A DNA stretch of 64,000 nt from Dactylorhiza incarnata (GCA_033032865.1 JAWHQI010000121.1:744001-808000); one strand, 5' to 3'; numbered from the stretch's first letter, positions 8,871 to 22,053 are shown. Program-made: numbers and translations. The notes: generated by a model from the letters alone, not told the origin.

Positions 8871-11800
8871 CCCCCCTTGAAGTGGGAAGTGGAGACTAGC
8901 CCGAGTAAACTCCGCAACTGTGTAAATGGTCCCTTCGCCAACGGCTTTGTGAAGATGTCTGCGACATTGTCCGCACTCCGAACATGCTCGACCATAAGAG
9001 ATCCTCCCAACACCTTTTCACTAATGAAATGGTGCTCAATCTCAATATGCTTGGTCCTCGCGTGACAGACTGGATTAGTAACCATCTTGAGAGCACTCTC
9101 ATTGTCCCCGCGTAGCATAGTGGGACCTCGAACCTCCTTATGAACGTCCTCCACCAACCTCCTGAGCCAAACGGCTTCCTGAGCTGCCAAGGCTAAAGCC
9201 TTGTATTCCGCTTCTGTGGTAGATACGGACACCGAGTCCTGCTTTTTGCAGCACCAAGAGATAGCTGTGGGGCCCGTCATAAAGACATAACCAGACGTTG
9301 ATCTCCGATCATCCCCCATAATCAGCATCCATGTATCCATGCAACTCCAAGCTTGACCCTTTCCTAAATAGGAGACCCAAATCAGAGGTCGACTTCACAT
9401 ATTTCTAAATTCCTTTTGCCGCCAGAAGATGAGGCACCGTGGCTCCGCCATGTACCGACTCACTTTGCGAACTGCATAAGCAATATCAGGCCTCGTGATG
9501 GTCAAGTAAATCAAGCTCCCAACCAGAGCACGGAACACCAATGGATCAGATAGAACTCTTCCCTCATCCTTCCGAAGTTTATGTTGTTGTTCCAGAGGTA
9601 TAGAGCTGCTCTTCCCTTCTTCCATGCCGAATCGTTGAACGATCTGCTCCGCATACCCTTCCTAAGAAATGAGCACTCCGCTCTCCCACCTCTGGATCTC
9701 GAGTCGAAGTAAATGGTGAAGCTCCCCCAGATCCTTCATCTCGAACCGGATAGCAAGCTCAGCTCTCAGCCTTGCTACCGCATCCTTAGAGTTCCCGGTG
9801 ATAATCATATCATCAACATACAGCAGCACAATAACCCGAAGCGCCCCCTCCTTCTTGAGGAACAAGCTAGAATCAGAGTCTGAAGCAAAGAATCCGCAGA
9901 ATAAAAGATACTCCGCGATCTTTCCATACCACGCTCGAGGCGCTTGCTTCAACCCATACAGAGCTTTCTTCAGTTTGCAGACGTAGTCCGGACAATCCTC
10001 CGAGATGAAACCCGGCGGCTAGATCATGAAGATATCCTTGTCAATCTCTCCATATAAGAAGGCATTCTTCACATCGAGCTGCCAAATCTCCCATCCACAA
10101 GATGTCGCCAAAGCAATAATAAATCGGACCGAAGTCATCTTTGCCACTAGACTAAACGTCTCATCATAATCTTCACCATACTGCTGTGAGAACCCGCGAG
10201 CTACAAGGTGAGCCTTGTATCGCTCGATCGTACCGTCAGCTTTCGTCTTGAGTTTATAAACCCATTTGCATGTCACAGGGGTAATGCCTTTGGGTCTGGG
10301 CACTAGAGACCAAGTCTCATTCTTCTTGAGAGCATCCATCTCCTCTTGCATAGCAATATCCCACTGCTTCACGCCTTTGGCTTTCTTAATGCTCGATGGC
10401 TCCCTCTCATCCAAGGGACCAGCGAAGAAACAAGAGACGAAGCTCACCATGATTCCTCCTGTGTACCGATCCGGTGGCTTGATAGTTCTCTTCGATCTCC
10501 TAAGAGGTTGCACCTGACTAACCACCTCCTCAGCTGCTTCTTCTGTGCTAGCTCCTCTTCCAGATAAACTTGGAGCATCGCTCCCCCTGCTTCCAGAACC
10601 TGAAGCCTCCATCTCAGAGCTTGACACAATAGGAGCTCCTGGTGAAATAGGCAACTCCACTGGAAGATTTTCCGCAGCCTTCCCTTCTACATCAACCCTA
10701 TTCTCCGGCAGTTCAACTCCTAAACTCCCCTTGTAGGAAGTCACCTCATCGAACACCACATCCCGAGATACAAAAGATCTTCGAGTCTCAGGATCCATGC
10801 ATCTCCATCCCTTCTTCCACTCATCATATCCAACAAAGACTAGCTTCCTTGCTTTCGCATCTAGCTTTGTCCGAAGAGCATCAGGAATATGCACATAACA
10901 GGTTGACCCGAACACCCAAAGGTGTGCAACACTCGGCTTCTCCTTGAACATCAGTTCATGAGGGGTCTTCATGTTGATAGGACTTAGAGGCATCCTGTTG
11001 ATGACGTAAGCCGCACAAGACATTCCCTCCGCCCAGAAGGACTTTGGGATACTCTTGGCATGAAGCCAGCATTTGCAGGTTTTCGTCAGATGACGGATCT
11101 TCCTCTCCGCAACGCCATTTTGCTGTGGAGTATGGGCACAAGTGAGATCTCTCCGAACGTCGTGTTTCCTGCAAAAACTTGAGAACTCACCAGAGGTGAA
11201 CTCCCCGCCATTGTCAGTTCTCAATTTTTTCACCCGCAGGCCTAACCGACCTTCCACCAGCTCCTTGAACTCCACAAACTTCGCAAAGGCTTCCGACTTC
11301 TCTTTCAAAAAATACACCCAGACATATCTGGTGTAATCGTCAATCAACACCAACATATATTTGTTGCCTCCAATGCTTGGGGTGGCAGTCGGTCCCATCA
11401 AATCACTGTGAATGCACTCCAACGACGCTTTGCATCTTGTTTGTGATTTATCAAATGGAAGTCGATGAGACTTACCAAACTGACATCCTGCACAAACATG
11501 ACCGTCTCCATAGGAAGACAAGCTAGGCAAGCCCTTGACAAGGCCCCTTACTGCCATAGCCTTCAATTTGTCCATGCCTACATGCCCCAACCTTTCATGC
11601 CAGATAACCGCGCTATCATTGGTCTTCATTTTATCGACATAGGTACTTGTCGATAACACAAACAAGTCCTTCACCCTCTTTCCAACATGGATAACATCTC
11701 CCTTTATCTCTGGTTGAGTTTTAAGAAACTTCACTTCTGTTGGGCCAAACAGAATGTGATAACCGGCATCGACCGCATTGGTCACAGAGAAGAGATTCTT

Positions 11801-12943
11801 CTTCATACCAGGCACGTGATAAACACTCCTCAAGGTGAGTGGACCCTTATCGCTGCTCAGAGAGACAACTCCTTCTTGTTCGACAGCATGAACAGAATTA
11901 TCAGCCGTAATGATAGCATCGTTACCTGAGTAAGCCGCCAAAGAAGAGAACTTTGATTCATCCCCGGTGAGATGATGTCCACACCCTGAATCAACAATCC
12001 AATCCTCTTCGAAGTTGATAGCAGCCAAGGCCTTATCGGGCATAGCCGTCATATTATCCGCAAAGGCTCCTTCCCATCCAGCTTCATACTTTGGCTTCCC
12101 CTTCTCCGCTGCATGTCCCGGCTGAAGATTAACCCGGCAATCTCTCTTGAAGTGGCCGGTCTTATTGCACCTGAAGCACCTTGGTCCTTCTCCCTTCTTC
12201 TTCCCATCAGACTTAAGAGCATAACCCCTATCCTGCTGACCTGAAGTAGAGGGTCCATCATAACCCGACTTCTTCTTCTCCCACTTCTTCTTCTTCTTCT
12301 TCCCAGAGAACAACACATCACTATCTCTCCCAGAGATAGAATCCCCCGCCATCTGTCTTGCCAAACTTTCTTGAGAAGCAAGTAAGTTCTCCAGCTCCAA
12401 CAGAGATGGTTGATTTGCCCAACCCTGAACTGAAGTCACAAAGGCAAGATACTCCTTCTGCAACTCGCGGATGATATGCCTCTTCAGTTTTGCCTCTGAG
12501 ATGGGCTCATCAGTGTCCAATGCAGAAATCTCTGCTGCGAAGTTCCTCATCTTGAGAAAAAAGGTAGAAATAGAAAGATCACCTTGAGAGGCTTTCGCCA
12601 TCTCATTCTCAAGAAACTATAGCCAAGCTACATTCTTCTTATTGAATAACCCGTCCAAAGACGTCCAGATCTCAGCAGCAGATTTACATCCAATGATTTG
12701 ATCAAATAGCTCTGGTGAGATAGCCCTCTTGAGAGTGAACCCTGCCATAGCATTAGTCCTCCTCCAAAGTCTCACCTATGCTATATTATCTCCTGCTAGA
12801 AACACCTCTTGTGTGTCTTCTCCTCCAACTATCTCCCAAATATCCTCGCCAAGTAAGTAACTCTCCATACATAACCTCCATTTCTTATAGTTAGTCGATG
12901 TAAGGAGTTCAATACCAAGCCCTCTTGCGTATCCACCTTCCAT
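8852..12943 (-). pseudogene. Copia A gag-pol polyprotein, broken by stops and frameshifts
   Basis: The start is at 12943 (MEGGYARGLG). Gag has stops near 12780 and 12617, then 12601-10019 is a single open frame of 860 codons. It carries the gag zinc knuckle CFRCNKTGHFKRDC, protease DSGCGHHLTG, pre-integrase IWHERLGHVGMDKL, the integrase core with its Asp-Asp-Glu residues (DLMGPTA, RTDNGGEF, PQQNGVAERK), and the start of RT. A TAG at 10016-10018 sits where A2 has Gln (IQPPGF). RT then continues with LLYVDDMIITGN intact. A further stop lies near 9660 and a frameshift near 9400. RNase H ([31 protein letters not shown]) ends 19 bp inside the 3' LTR. Confidence 0.9.
8871..8882 (-). other. Polypurine tract of copia A
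   Basis: Minus-strand CTTCAAGGGGGG lies directly before the 3' LTR, the expected plus-strand primer. A2 has the equivalent at 36140-36151. Confidence 0.7.
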
Positions 12944-13020
12944 GGCAATCTATGTGGTCTCTTCTTCACAAAGATGATGGCAACTCAAGTTGATCACTGC
13001 TTATCCACTCCAACAACCTC

Positions 13021-13032
13021 GCTTTGATACCA
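13021..13032 (-). other. Primer-binding site of copia A
   Basis: Minus-strand TGGTATCAAAGC directly follows the LTR end. A2 has TGGTATCAGAGC, the better match to initiator tRNA-Met; the A/G difference is a likely mutation in A. Confidence 0.8.
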
Positions 13033-14136
13033 TGTTAAAATTTTTGATTTGAATCGTTTAGGAGTAAGCATGAGTTGCATCAACTGAGTTATAGCATGGT
13101 TGTTTGGCTATAACTCAGTAATCATGAGTTATAGCATGGTTGATCACAAACTTCATTTACAGCGCGAGACATACATGGCGAGACATGATTCATAAGAATC
13201 ACGAAGGAGAGAAGAACAAAACACACCAAAACAAATCTGGCTGCTAGACAAGCTGAGACCGCACAGACTGCTCGACTCCATAGGTCGCCCGGCTTGTCCT
13301 GAGACCGCGCGAACAGAAAACAGACAGACCGCCTGCACTGTAAGACCGCCACCTCAGACCGCACGAACTGGAGCTTTATTAGAATGAAGAACTGAAGCTA
13401 TCGCCAGACCTCAACTCAGATCGACTAACCGCTGAAGGTCTCCTGATCGCCGAGTTCGCTGCGAACAGCACAAGAGCCAGATCGCAGACAAGCCACTGCC
13501 GACCTGATATCCAAGCCGCTGGGAAATTACCAAGGAAGGAGTCCGCAACCTGCTGACCGCAAACCTACGAACCCAACAAACAGTCAACTCGCTTCCGAGG
13601 CCGCCCGACCTCAAAGTTGAGACCGCACGAATTAGCCCAGGCTTAGCTCTTATAGTTCTCGTTATATATGACGGACCATGCACCCCTATTCATAAGGCAG
13701 ACCGCGCGATCAGACCACTTGGACGACCACCCGTCCAAGACCACAGAACAGCAGGCAGATCGTGCACAAGTCGCGCGAACACGAGACCGCGCACAAGCTG
13801 CGCGGACACAAGTGTACCCCTTCCTTAGCCCACCAGGAGCAAACCAGAACCATCTGGCCGACTTCAACAAAATCATCAGATTGTCAAACACAAACCGCCC
13901 GGACAGGCGGTCATATAAGAACAGACCGCCCGGTCTTCCAACAAAGAAGACAGGCCAACCAGCAGACTAACTCGGGAATAGACCGCAGCTACCAAAAACA
14001 GACCGGCAGAACCAGCAGACCGCCAGAACAGACCGGCAGAGCCAGACCGGCAGAAAACAAACACAGACCGTGCGGTCTCGGCGGTCACCCAAAAATAGAT
14101 CGCCCGGAACCTCCATTTCACTTCAAAATTTCAACA
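13033..14136 (-). repeat. 5' LTR of copia A (1104 bp), TATA box lost
   Basis: Starts TGTTAAAA and ends TTTCAACA. Relative to the 3' LTR it lacks 74 bp, the counterpart of 8351-8424, at 13690/13691. The deletion changes the TATA box to TATGAATAG. A short rearranged repeat of GAGTTATAGCATGGTTG is also present near 13085-13142. Confidence 0.88.
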
Positions 14137-14545
14137 GATCCTAGCCATGCTCTCCCGTGGATCTCCCTCATTGCTGCTGCTCCTCCTCCTCCTACTTCTC
14201 CTTGGGCAACTTCTCCTTGAACCCCTTGGTTGATTCGATCTTCATTCCTCCTTCGAGCGATGACTTGTACCGTCATTGGCTCGACAGGGGCTTCCTTCCT
14301 TTGCTGCTCCCCTCCTCCTTCTCCGATAGCTAGCCTTCTTCTAGCTTCCTAGAAGTCAGGGCAAGCCATCATCCCATACCCCTCTACTTGATGTAGCTCG
14401 CAGTAGAGGGGAATCTCCTCTGCCTGTGGACTTCTTTTTTGGTTCCTTCGCGCCGGCCTACTACCCCGCTGGGCAACGGAAATCGCTTCCTCTCATCTCC
14501 TTTCTTGATGCCTCTCTAGCTTGTTGAAATTTCTTCTTTCCGGGG
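14137..14545 (-). pseudogene. G1 gag, C-terminal part
   Basis: One frame reads through most of the piece: RNFNKLERHQERR, a stop, then YCELHQVEGYGMMACPDFL. The last resembles the zinc-knuckle-like C-x2-H-x4-G-x4-C of Tat gag proteins, here with Tyr where relatives have His. A Gly/Glu-rich linker follows and joins the protease side at 7690 once copia A is removed. The upstream end continues at 33475 once copia B is removed. Confidence 0.65.
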
Positions 14546-17500
14546 TGAAAGTGAAGGTTAGATCTTAAGTTAACTCTAGAGGGGGGTGAATAGAGTTTAA
14601 AACTTTTTCCCTTAGTTTTATTTGCGGAATTAAAATAGTGTTATATATATGTGTAATCAGAGTGATTAAATAAAAACAGAATAAATAAAATCACACAGCA
14701 CAGCACAGCACAAAGAAATAATCAATCACAGAGGACACAAGGAGCTATAGTAGTTCCCTAATAAATCTGGGTACGTCTACTCTTCTACCACCCTTGGTAG
14801 GAATCTGAAAGGGGAGGTTTAGTTCTTATTTATCTGTTTAAAAGATCTTGCTTAATTTTTTAATTTCAAAGTGAGTGATATATATATTTATATATATGAG
14901 TTTACTGAGTAATAAACACAAACACTATAAGTGCATAGAAATAAACACAGCACAGGAAAATAAAACATAAAACAAACAAGCAATCCACAGATGATACAAG
15001 ATGTATAGTAGTTCCCCTCAACTGGGTACATCTACTCTTCTACCCACTGGTAGGAATCCACTAGGAGGTTGTTGATATGGTGCCCTCACACCAAGGTGAT
15101 TTTGATAAGGTGTCCACACACCAGGTGAGCTGTTGATAAGGTGCTCTAACAAAGATGCAGGTTTTTGCTAAGGTGCCCTGTCACCGAGAGTTAACTTTTG
15201 AAGGGAGTTATAACCCTGTACAAGAGGTGGAAGAAATAAAAGGAAAAACAGAATGTTTTGTTGTTCTTCTCTGTATGAGAAGACTCTTGAAGATCCTGAT
15301 TTTAAGTTGAATGGATCCTGATGAAGATGTTGATGAGCTCCCCCTGTCTAATGTAGTTTGATGACAACTTGTGGAGTCCTCTTTTCTTGATTGTACAAAC
15401 ACTCCTTTCTTCTTAAGCAGTGATGATCCTGAGCAAATGGTTGTGATTGGTGTCTCAGGATATATGTGATCTGCAAGAAGATGTTAGCAAAAAGAAGATA
15501 TACAAGAATAGATCTGCTTCTTTTTGTATCTGTGTGTACTCTGTCTATATTCCTATTTCTCTCTGTCTATATATATATTTTCTGCTCTTCTCTTTAATAT
15601 ATAATTTGGAGAAGGCTTTTTAATTCTTGCTGGGAATAGGGAAAGAGATAAAGTCTCTTTAATTTTATTCCTTGGGAAGCGGAGTTTCCGTCTTTGACTC
15701 TTCTGCAAACGGCTATAAACTTTTATTTCCTGCAATGGCTATATCAGAAAAGCATGTATATAATAATGTTAGTACATCTGTATAAGAATATTTGCTGACA
15801 ATTTGTCGACCGTTGAGTTTGAGTTTGTCGAGCGCCGTTCAGAGAATGCCTGGCCGCTGAGATTATTCTGACTGAATACGTCGAACGCTGCTCGCCATTT
15901 GTCGAATGCTGTTCGGCTGGAAATTTGTCGAGCGCTGGCTGGCTAGAATTTGTCGAGCGCTGGCTGGCTAGAATTTGTCGAGCGTCGTTCGACGAAGCTT
16001 ATATTATTTTCTTATGTATATTTTCTGATTCGATTGCATCATATTTAATTTATGTTTCCTTAGTTTTCTTGCTTAATGAAATTGATCTGAGTTATTAGAT
16101 GACTTATTGTCAAAAGGGATGGATCCTAACTCAAATCAAAAGCTAAGGTTTCAACAGAATCCACTAGGATTTTTGATAAGGTGCCCTCACACTAAGGGAT
16201 TTTTGATAAGGTGTCCACACACCAATGGGAGTTTGATCAGGTGCACAAATCACCGATAAGCTTTTGATAAGGTGCTTAAAAACCACACAAGGATTTTTTG
16301 ATAAGGTGTCTTGCCACCAGTAGGTTGCACTATTGAAGGGAGTATTAACCCTGTACAGAATGGGATAGAGAGGGGTTATGAAGTTCTTCTCTGTCAAGAT
16401 GTATAGAGAAGACTCTAGTGGATTTGATGTTGAAATGCTCCTCTGTCTGATATGAATTTGTTTGACAGTTGATGTTGCTGGAGCTTTTCTCATTGAAAGA
16501 TTTGATCTTCATGTAGCAGATTAAACTGAGAGACAAGAATGCTTCAGTTTGTTGTTGCTCTTTTGAAGATCTGTGCTTGTTCTTCTTCTTCTTCTTTCTT
16601 TCTTGATTCTTGCAGCAGGAAATATGAGATGGTGTTGAAGATGTTCTCAGGAAAAAATGTTTGCTGCTGGAGGAGAAAGATGAAGTTCTGTATTCTGAAA
16701 ATGCTTTAGCAGGAAGAAGAAGATCTGTTCTGTGTATATATTTTTCTTTTATTCTTGCTGTATATTCCTTTTTCTTTCTTTTTCTGTACTGAAGATCTGT
16801 ATTGATTTTGTCGTGAAAGCTGTATATTATTCTGTAATATCTTCTTTCTTCTTTCTTTTGAAATTACTGTCAGAAATTAAATGCAAATCCCTTATCTTAA
16901 AGAATATAATATATCTGAAAGCATATTTCTGGGAACTGTACAGCTGCACGCCGTAATTTCTTTCCTTTTTCATGATTTGTCCTTTTCTGCTGGATGAGTC
17001 AACGACTATAACTTAAATAATAAAGGGAATATATTTCCTTACTTGATCTGAAGAAAAGAGCCGTTGTTGTCGTTGATCTGAGTTCAGAGAATGAGTAAAT
17101 ATAATACTCTGAAATTAATCTGCACTTAAATAATGTTTTCTTCGATCTGAATAAAATTCGTCGATCTCAGATTCGTCGACCTCAAGATTTTCGTCGAACA
17201 CAACATTTAATTAGTCATTCTGAGCTTCTGTTGAGATTTCGTCGAACACAGACTGGAGTTCGTCGAACAGAAAGATTCGTCGGCCGCTGAGCCTGGATAA
17301 AATCGTCGACAGCTGAGCTTGAGCAAAAGCGTCCAGTGCTGAGCTTGAGTAAAAGCATCGAGCGCTGAGCTTGAGCAAAAGCGCGGAGTGCTGAGCTGGG
17401 TTCTGTTCGTCGACCGCTGAACTAATCTGTTAGTCGACCGCTGAATATAATTTAGTCGAGCGCTGCACTTAGACAAAATTCTTCGACAGCTGAGACGGGC

Positions 17501-17737
17501 TCGTCGACCGCTGAGAACAAGCCTTAACGCAGAGAGCTTGCCGATCGTCGAACGCAGATAGTCGTTCGTCGAACGCAGATAGTCGTTCGTCGAACGCAGA
17601 AATTGAATGAAATTTCTAGTTCTAACAGCCAAATTTCTTCCTAAACTCTTGACCCATAAACTATACATTGAGGTCAACTTGTCCTTAGTTAACATATAGT
17701 GATCCTAGCCCAAATCAGAAATAGGGTTGTTCTAACA
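14546..17737 (-). repeat. 3' LTR of copia B, interrupted by solo LTR S
   Basis: Ends TGAAAG (14546) and TCTAACA (17737). It matches 31635-33469 on both sides of the 14806-16156 insertion. The U3 part (about 17150-17600) is packed with TCGTCGA and CGACCGCTGA words. Four minisatellite-like motifs with GATAAGGTG occur near 16170-16310. The G tract here is 6 long against 14 in the partner LTR. There is no gene in this stretch. Confidence 0.88.
14806..16156 (-). mobile_element. Solo LTR S of a related copia family (1351 bp)
   Basis: Begins TGAAAGGG and ends TTTCAACA, flanked by GAATC at 14801-14805 and 16157-16161, with no internal region. It resembles the B LTR (AGTAGTTCCCC, GGTAGGAATCC, GATAAGGTG repeats) but is clearly diverged. 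Its own word array, TTGTCGAGCGCTGGCTGG and variants, is at about 15800-16000. A solo LTR normally arises by recombination between the two LTRs of a full element. Confidence 0.85.
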
Positions 17738-17752
17738 ATCTCCCCCTATTTG
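17738..17752 (-). other. Polypurine tract of copia B
   Basis: Minus-strand AAATAGGGGGAGAT directly precedes the 3' LTR. Confidence 0.7.
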
Positions 17753-18830
17753 GGTTAGGAAACTATTTGACAAAATTGAAAATAAACAAATACTAAAACA
17801 TCAAAAAAACAACAGAGCATGAATATATCTGATATTATTTAAATATTTATCAGGTATGAAGTGAAAAGCACTCGGAGTTTTGAAAATACATTTCAATAAA
17901 AAATAGAACTGAAAATACAATCAGAACCTTGATTTTTCTGAATTTTGCTGCTTCTGAATTCTGAAATTCTGATTTTGTCTGATCTGTATTGTTCTGAATT
18001 CTGATCTGAACTGAATTGTATTGTTCTGAATTCTGAATTGAATCTTTATCTGATTTTTGAATGTGTTATCTGATGCTCCTTTTTAATTCAAAGACAGCAT
18101 TCTGAAATCTGCATATAGATATATTTTGGAATCTGAATCTGCAATCTGCTTTCTACTTTTGATCAACTTTATAATCTTGATTAGCTATGCTGTAGCAATA
18201 ACTGATATTGAATTTGCTATATAAAAGTTTTTCTTCTGAGCTGTATCTGCATCTGAATTACAGAATACTTTTCTGAAACAGCAAACTGTAATCAGCAAGT
18301 TGCTGTAAGCTTTATCAAGCTTTTCTTCAAACAGCAACTCCCCCTGAGAGTGTCTCCACCTGAGTTCTGGAGGTTCTTCTGCTTTTCTCTCCTTGCCTAG
18401 TTTATAGAACAACTCCCCCTGAGCAAAACATTGCATCAAATGGAGCTTGTTCACACAAACTTCTCCCCCTGCCTAGTTTCAGGAAAAGGCCTGAAGCTAG
18501 GCCCCTTGAAGAAGGGACATTTGATGGAGGTAGGGAGGATGCAAGATTGTCATTGCTATTGTTCCTGCACAATAAAATAGAGATCAAGTGCAAAAGGGGA
18601 ACTAGAGAGCGAAATAATTATGTAGACAATCAGCTAATAAAAAACATTTTATTAATGATGACAGGCTGAAATAAAAAAGCTTCAGAAGAACTGGGTTCGA
18701 CAAAAAATGAGTTTTCGTCGATCTCGGTTCGACGAACTTGATGACTTCGTTGATCTCCGTTCGACAAAAAACTTGATTTCGTCGAGCTCAGTTCAATGAA
18801 GAGATGGGTAAGTAGAAAACTTAATTAATT
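17753..18830 (-). other. Copia B 3' non-coding region with extra purine tracts and LTR words
   Basis: No gene is convincing between RNase H and the polypurine tract; short ORFs (for example 18185-18454) are low complexity. Three further tracts of the form CAGGGGGAG lie near 18337, 18412 and 18463 (minus strand). At 18690-18800 there is a cluster of TCGTCGA/TTCGACGAA words like those of the B LTR. A stretch at 17930-18160 is built of degenerate TTCTGAAT/ATCTGA repeats. Confidence 0.6.
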
Positions 18831-21800
18831 TTTAACAGATTGAATCTCCATCTATCATTCCCAACTGATTTATAAAGAATATGTGTTTCTTTTCATCCAA
18901 GGGTTTGGTGAAAATGTCAGCTCTTTGCAAATCAGTAGAGATGAACTGTAGGCAGATTTTGTTTTTATCCACATTATCCCTAAGGAAGTGGTGCCTAATT
19001 TCTATGTGTTTAGTCCTACTATAGAGAACTGGATTTTGTGCTTAGATATTGCACTAGTATTGTCACAAAATATAATTGAATTATTTAGATTGACACCATA
19101 GTCTAGGTGCTAATTTTGTATCCACAATATCTGTGAGCAACAACTGTATGCAGCTATGTATTCAGCTTCAGCTGTTGAAGTAGACACAGATGTTTGTTTC
19201 TTACAAAACTAAGACACAAGCCTATCACCAAGAAACTGACAAGTTCCTGATGTGCTTTTCCTGTCTACTCTGCATCCAGCATAATCTGAATCTGAGAATC
19301 CAGTTAATTAAAATTCAGATGTTGTTGGATACCAGAGACCTAGATTAGGACAACCCTTTATATATCTTAAAATCCTTTTTAATAAAATTAGATGAGATTA
19401 TTTGGGGTTAACTTGGAATCTAGCACAAATACATGTAGCAAACATCATATCAGGCCTACTAGCTGTTAAATAAAGTAAAGAGCGAACAATTGTTCTATAT
19501 ACTTTTGAATCAACAGGTTTCCCTGATTCATCATTATCAATAACATCATTAGACGGCATTGGTGTTTTCATGGTGGAAGAATCAGACATACAAAATCTTT
19601 TCACTAATTCCTTAGCATACTTAGATTGGGATATGAAGATTCCATTTGGGGTTTGCTTCACTTGAAGACCAAGGAAGTATGATAATTCACCCATACTACT
19701 CATTTCAAATTTAGATTGCATCAAATTAGAAAATCTTTTGCACAAATTTGAATCAGTAGAGCCAAATATGATATCATCTACATATATTTGAACTTGCAAT
19801 GTTTGATTTTTATGTATCCTGAAAAATAATGTTTTGTCTACTATGCCTCTACAGAATTTATTCTTTAGAAGAAAACTAGTTAAAGTCTCATACCATGCTC
19901 TAGGAGCTTGTTTGAGACCATAAAGAGCTTTCTTAAGCTTAAATACAAAAGAGGAATAAGTTGGAGAGATGAAACCTGGTGGTTGTTCCACATAGACTTC
20001 TTCTTTGATTTCTCCATTCAGGAATGCACTTTTTACATCCATTTGATATACCTTGAACTGCTTGTATGCAGCAAATGCAAGAAAAATTCTGATTGCTTCA
20101 AGTCTTGCAACTGGTGCAAAAGTCTGATCATAGTCTATTCCTTCTTCTTGTGAGTATCCTTGAGCTACTAGTCTAGCTTTGTTTCTCACAATATTTCCAT
20201 CTGCATCTAGCTTATTCCTGTAGACCCATTTGGTTCCAATAACTGGATAATTCTTTGGTCTAGGAACTAATTCCCAAACTTTGTTTGTCTCAAAATGATT
20301 GAGTTCCTCTTGCATAGCAATGATCCAGTTGGGATCTTGTTCTGCATCTTGTAGGGATTGAGGTTCAATCTGAGAGAGAAAACAAGTATGCATCATATTC
20401 TGATTTGCTTGATGCCTTGTTTGCACACCTGCTGAAATATCACAAATAATCTGGGATATTGGGTGATCTCTAACTGTGATGTGATCAACAGTTGGAGTGG
20501 GTTCAACAATAATTTCCACTTGGGGAATTTGTTCATCTGCTATATCCTGTGGAGGATGATCTGTTGTTATCTGTACTGAATTTTCAGCAAAATCTGGGTG
20601 ATTTGCTTCTTCACTTTCTTCAGAATTCTGCTGTTCAGGATTTAGAAATACTTCTTTATGTAGAGCTAATTGATCTAGCTTCTCACATAATGTAGGTACC
20701 TGCAGATTTTCTATGGTAGAAGAAATCTTCTCCTTGTAAAACATAATAGTTTCATCAAAAGAGACATGCACAGATTCTTCTATTTTAAGAGTAGATTTAT
20801 TATAAATCCTATATGCTTTGCTGACTAATGAATAACCTAAGAAAATTCCTTCATCAGATTTTGGTTCAAATTTTCTAAGGTATTTCTTATCATTATTATG
20901 AACATAACATCTACAGCCAAATGCTCTAAAATAATTAACTTTAGGTTTCTTCCCTTTAAGTAATTCATAAGGAGTCTTTCCCTTAAGTTTGTGTATCAAA
21001 CTTCTATTCAATACATAGTTTGTTGTGCTAGCAGCCTCTGCCCAAAAAGATAGGTGCAAATTAGCATCTGCAAGAAATTTTCTTGCTGATTCAATTAGAG
21101 TTCTATTTTTCCTTTCAACTACCCCATTTTGTTGAGGAGTTCTAGGAGCTGAGAAGCAATGCCTGATACCTTCCTTCTCACAGAATTCTTGCATAAGAAG
21201 AGACTCAAACTCAGTGCCATGATCACTTCTGATCAATGCAACTACAGTATAGTACTCAATCTTTATGCTCTTAAGAAAGTCTGTAAGAACTGTAAAGTTA
21301 TCTGACTTTTCTCTCAAAAAGAACACCCAAGTGAATCTAGAGAAGTCATCTACAATAACTAGAGTGTAAGACTCCCCCCCCCCCTAAACTCTTTGTTGCT
21401 ATAGGTCCAAAAAGGTCCATATGTAGCAAATATAAGATTCTAGGTGAATCACTTTTAGATAATGATTTAAAGCTATTTTTAGTTTGCTTGCCTAGTTGAC
21501 ATGCCCTACAAAGAGCTTCTTTCTTATATGACCCTAAGGGTAAACCTCTAACAAGATTGTCCTTAGATAATTTAGCATTGGTCCTAAGGTTTACTTGTCC
21601 TAATCTCTTAAGCCAAAGTTCACTTGGTTTGCTTAAATCACTAAATAAACAAACTTCTGAAGTAGATGAATTGAAATTCACTAAATATATATTACCCTGC
21701 CTAATACCTGATAAAACAATAATATTATCAGCAGATTTAATAAGGCATTTCAATTTATTAAAGGTTACCTGATACCCTTCATCACATAATTGACTTATGC

Positions 21801-22050
21801 TGATAAGGTTATGCTTCAGTCCCTTTACATAAGCTACCTCTTTGAAGGTGACTTCTCCAACCTTGACTTTTCCATAGCCTTTGATCTGTCCACAGTTGGA
21901 GTCTCCAAATATAACTTTTGGTCCAAGCTTTGCCTTGTAGTTGTTCAGGTTGGCCTTATTTCCTGTCATATGTTTTGAACAGCCACTGTCCAAATACCAT
22001 TTTTCACTAATTCTTGGACAGCTGTGTACCTGCAAAAACAAGAGAACAAT
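18831..22050 (-). pseudogene. Copia B pol: protease, integrase, RT, RNase H (degenerate)
   Basis: Pol opens in the gag frame just after a UAG: WYLDSGCSKHMTG (protease), GLKHNLISISQLCDEGY, then integrase [15 protein letters not shown]. An 11-base G run at 21374-21384 causes a frameshift. The frame resumes with [10 protein letters not shown] and is open from 21326 to 19398: [24 protein letters not shown] with [15 protein letters not shown]-type [11 protein letters not shown]. RNase H (19397 to about 18840) is recognisable (SDSDYAGCRVDRKSTSG, STAEAEYIAA, NQLGM) but has at least four in-frame stops. Dead as a gene. Confidence 0.85.
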
Positions 22051-22053
22051 CTA
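22051..22053 (-). promoter_or_regulatory. In-frame UAG between gag and pol of copia B
   Basis: WVRNK is followed by TAG and then, in the same frame, IVLLFLQVHSC and protease. The 18 nt after the stop end in TTTTTGCAGG, which looks like a 3' splice site. H has the same arrangement. This could be stop readthrough, splicing, or mutation. Confidence 0.45.

Larger units (their letters stand above)
7696..14136 (-). mobile_element. Copia A: complete but degenerate Ty1/copia element (6441 bp)
   Basis: Two LTRs in direct orientation (7696-8870 and 13033-14136), TG...CA ends, and GATCC on both sides (7691-7695 and 14137-14141). On the minus strand it has 5' LTR, primer site, gag-pol, polypurine tract and 3' LTR. 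It splits the G1 coding region between gag and protease. Its sister A2 (34951-41495) is very similar along the whole length. Confidence 0.92.

Noticed and set aside
10266..10517. Plus-strand ORFs opposite copia A and A2 pol
   Set aside because: They are shadows of the minus-strand polyprotein, with no independent support.
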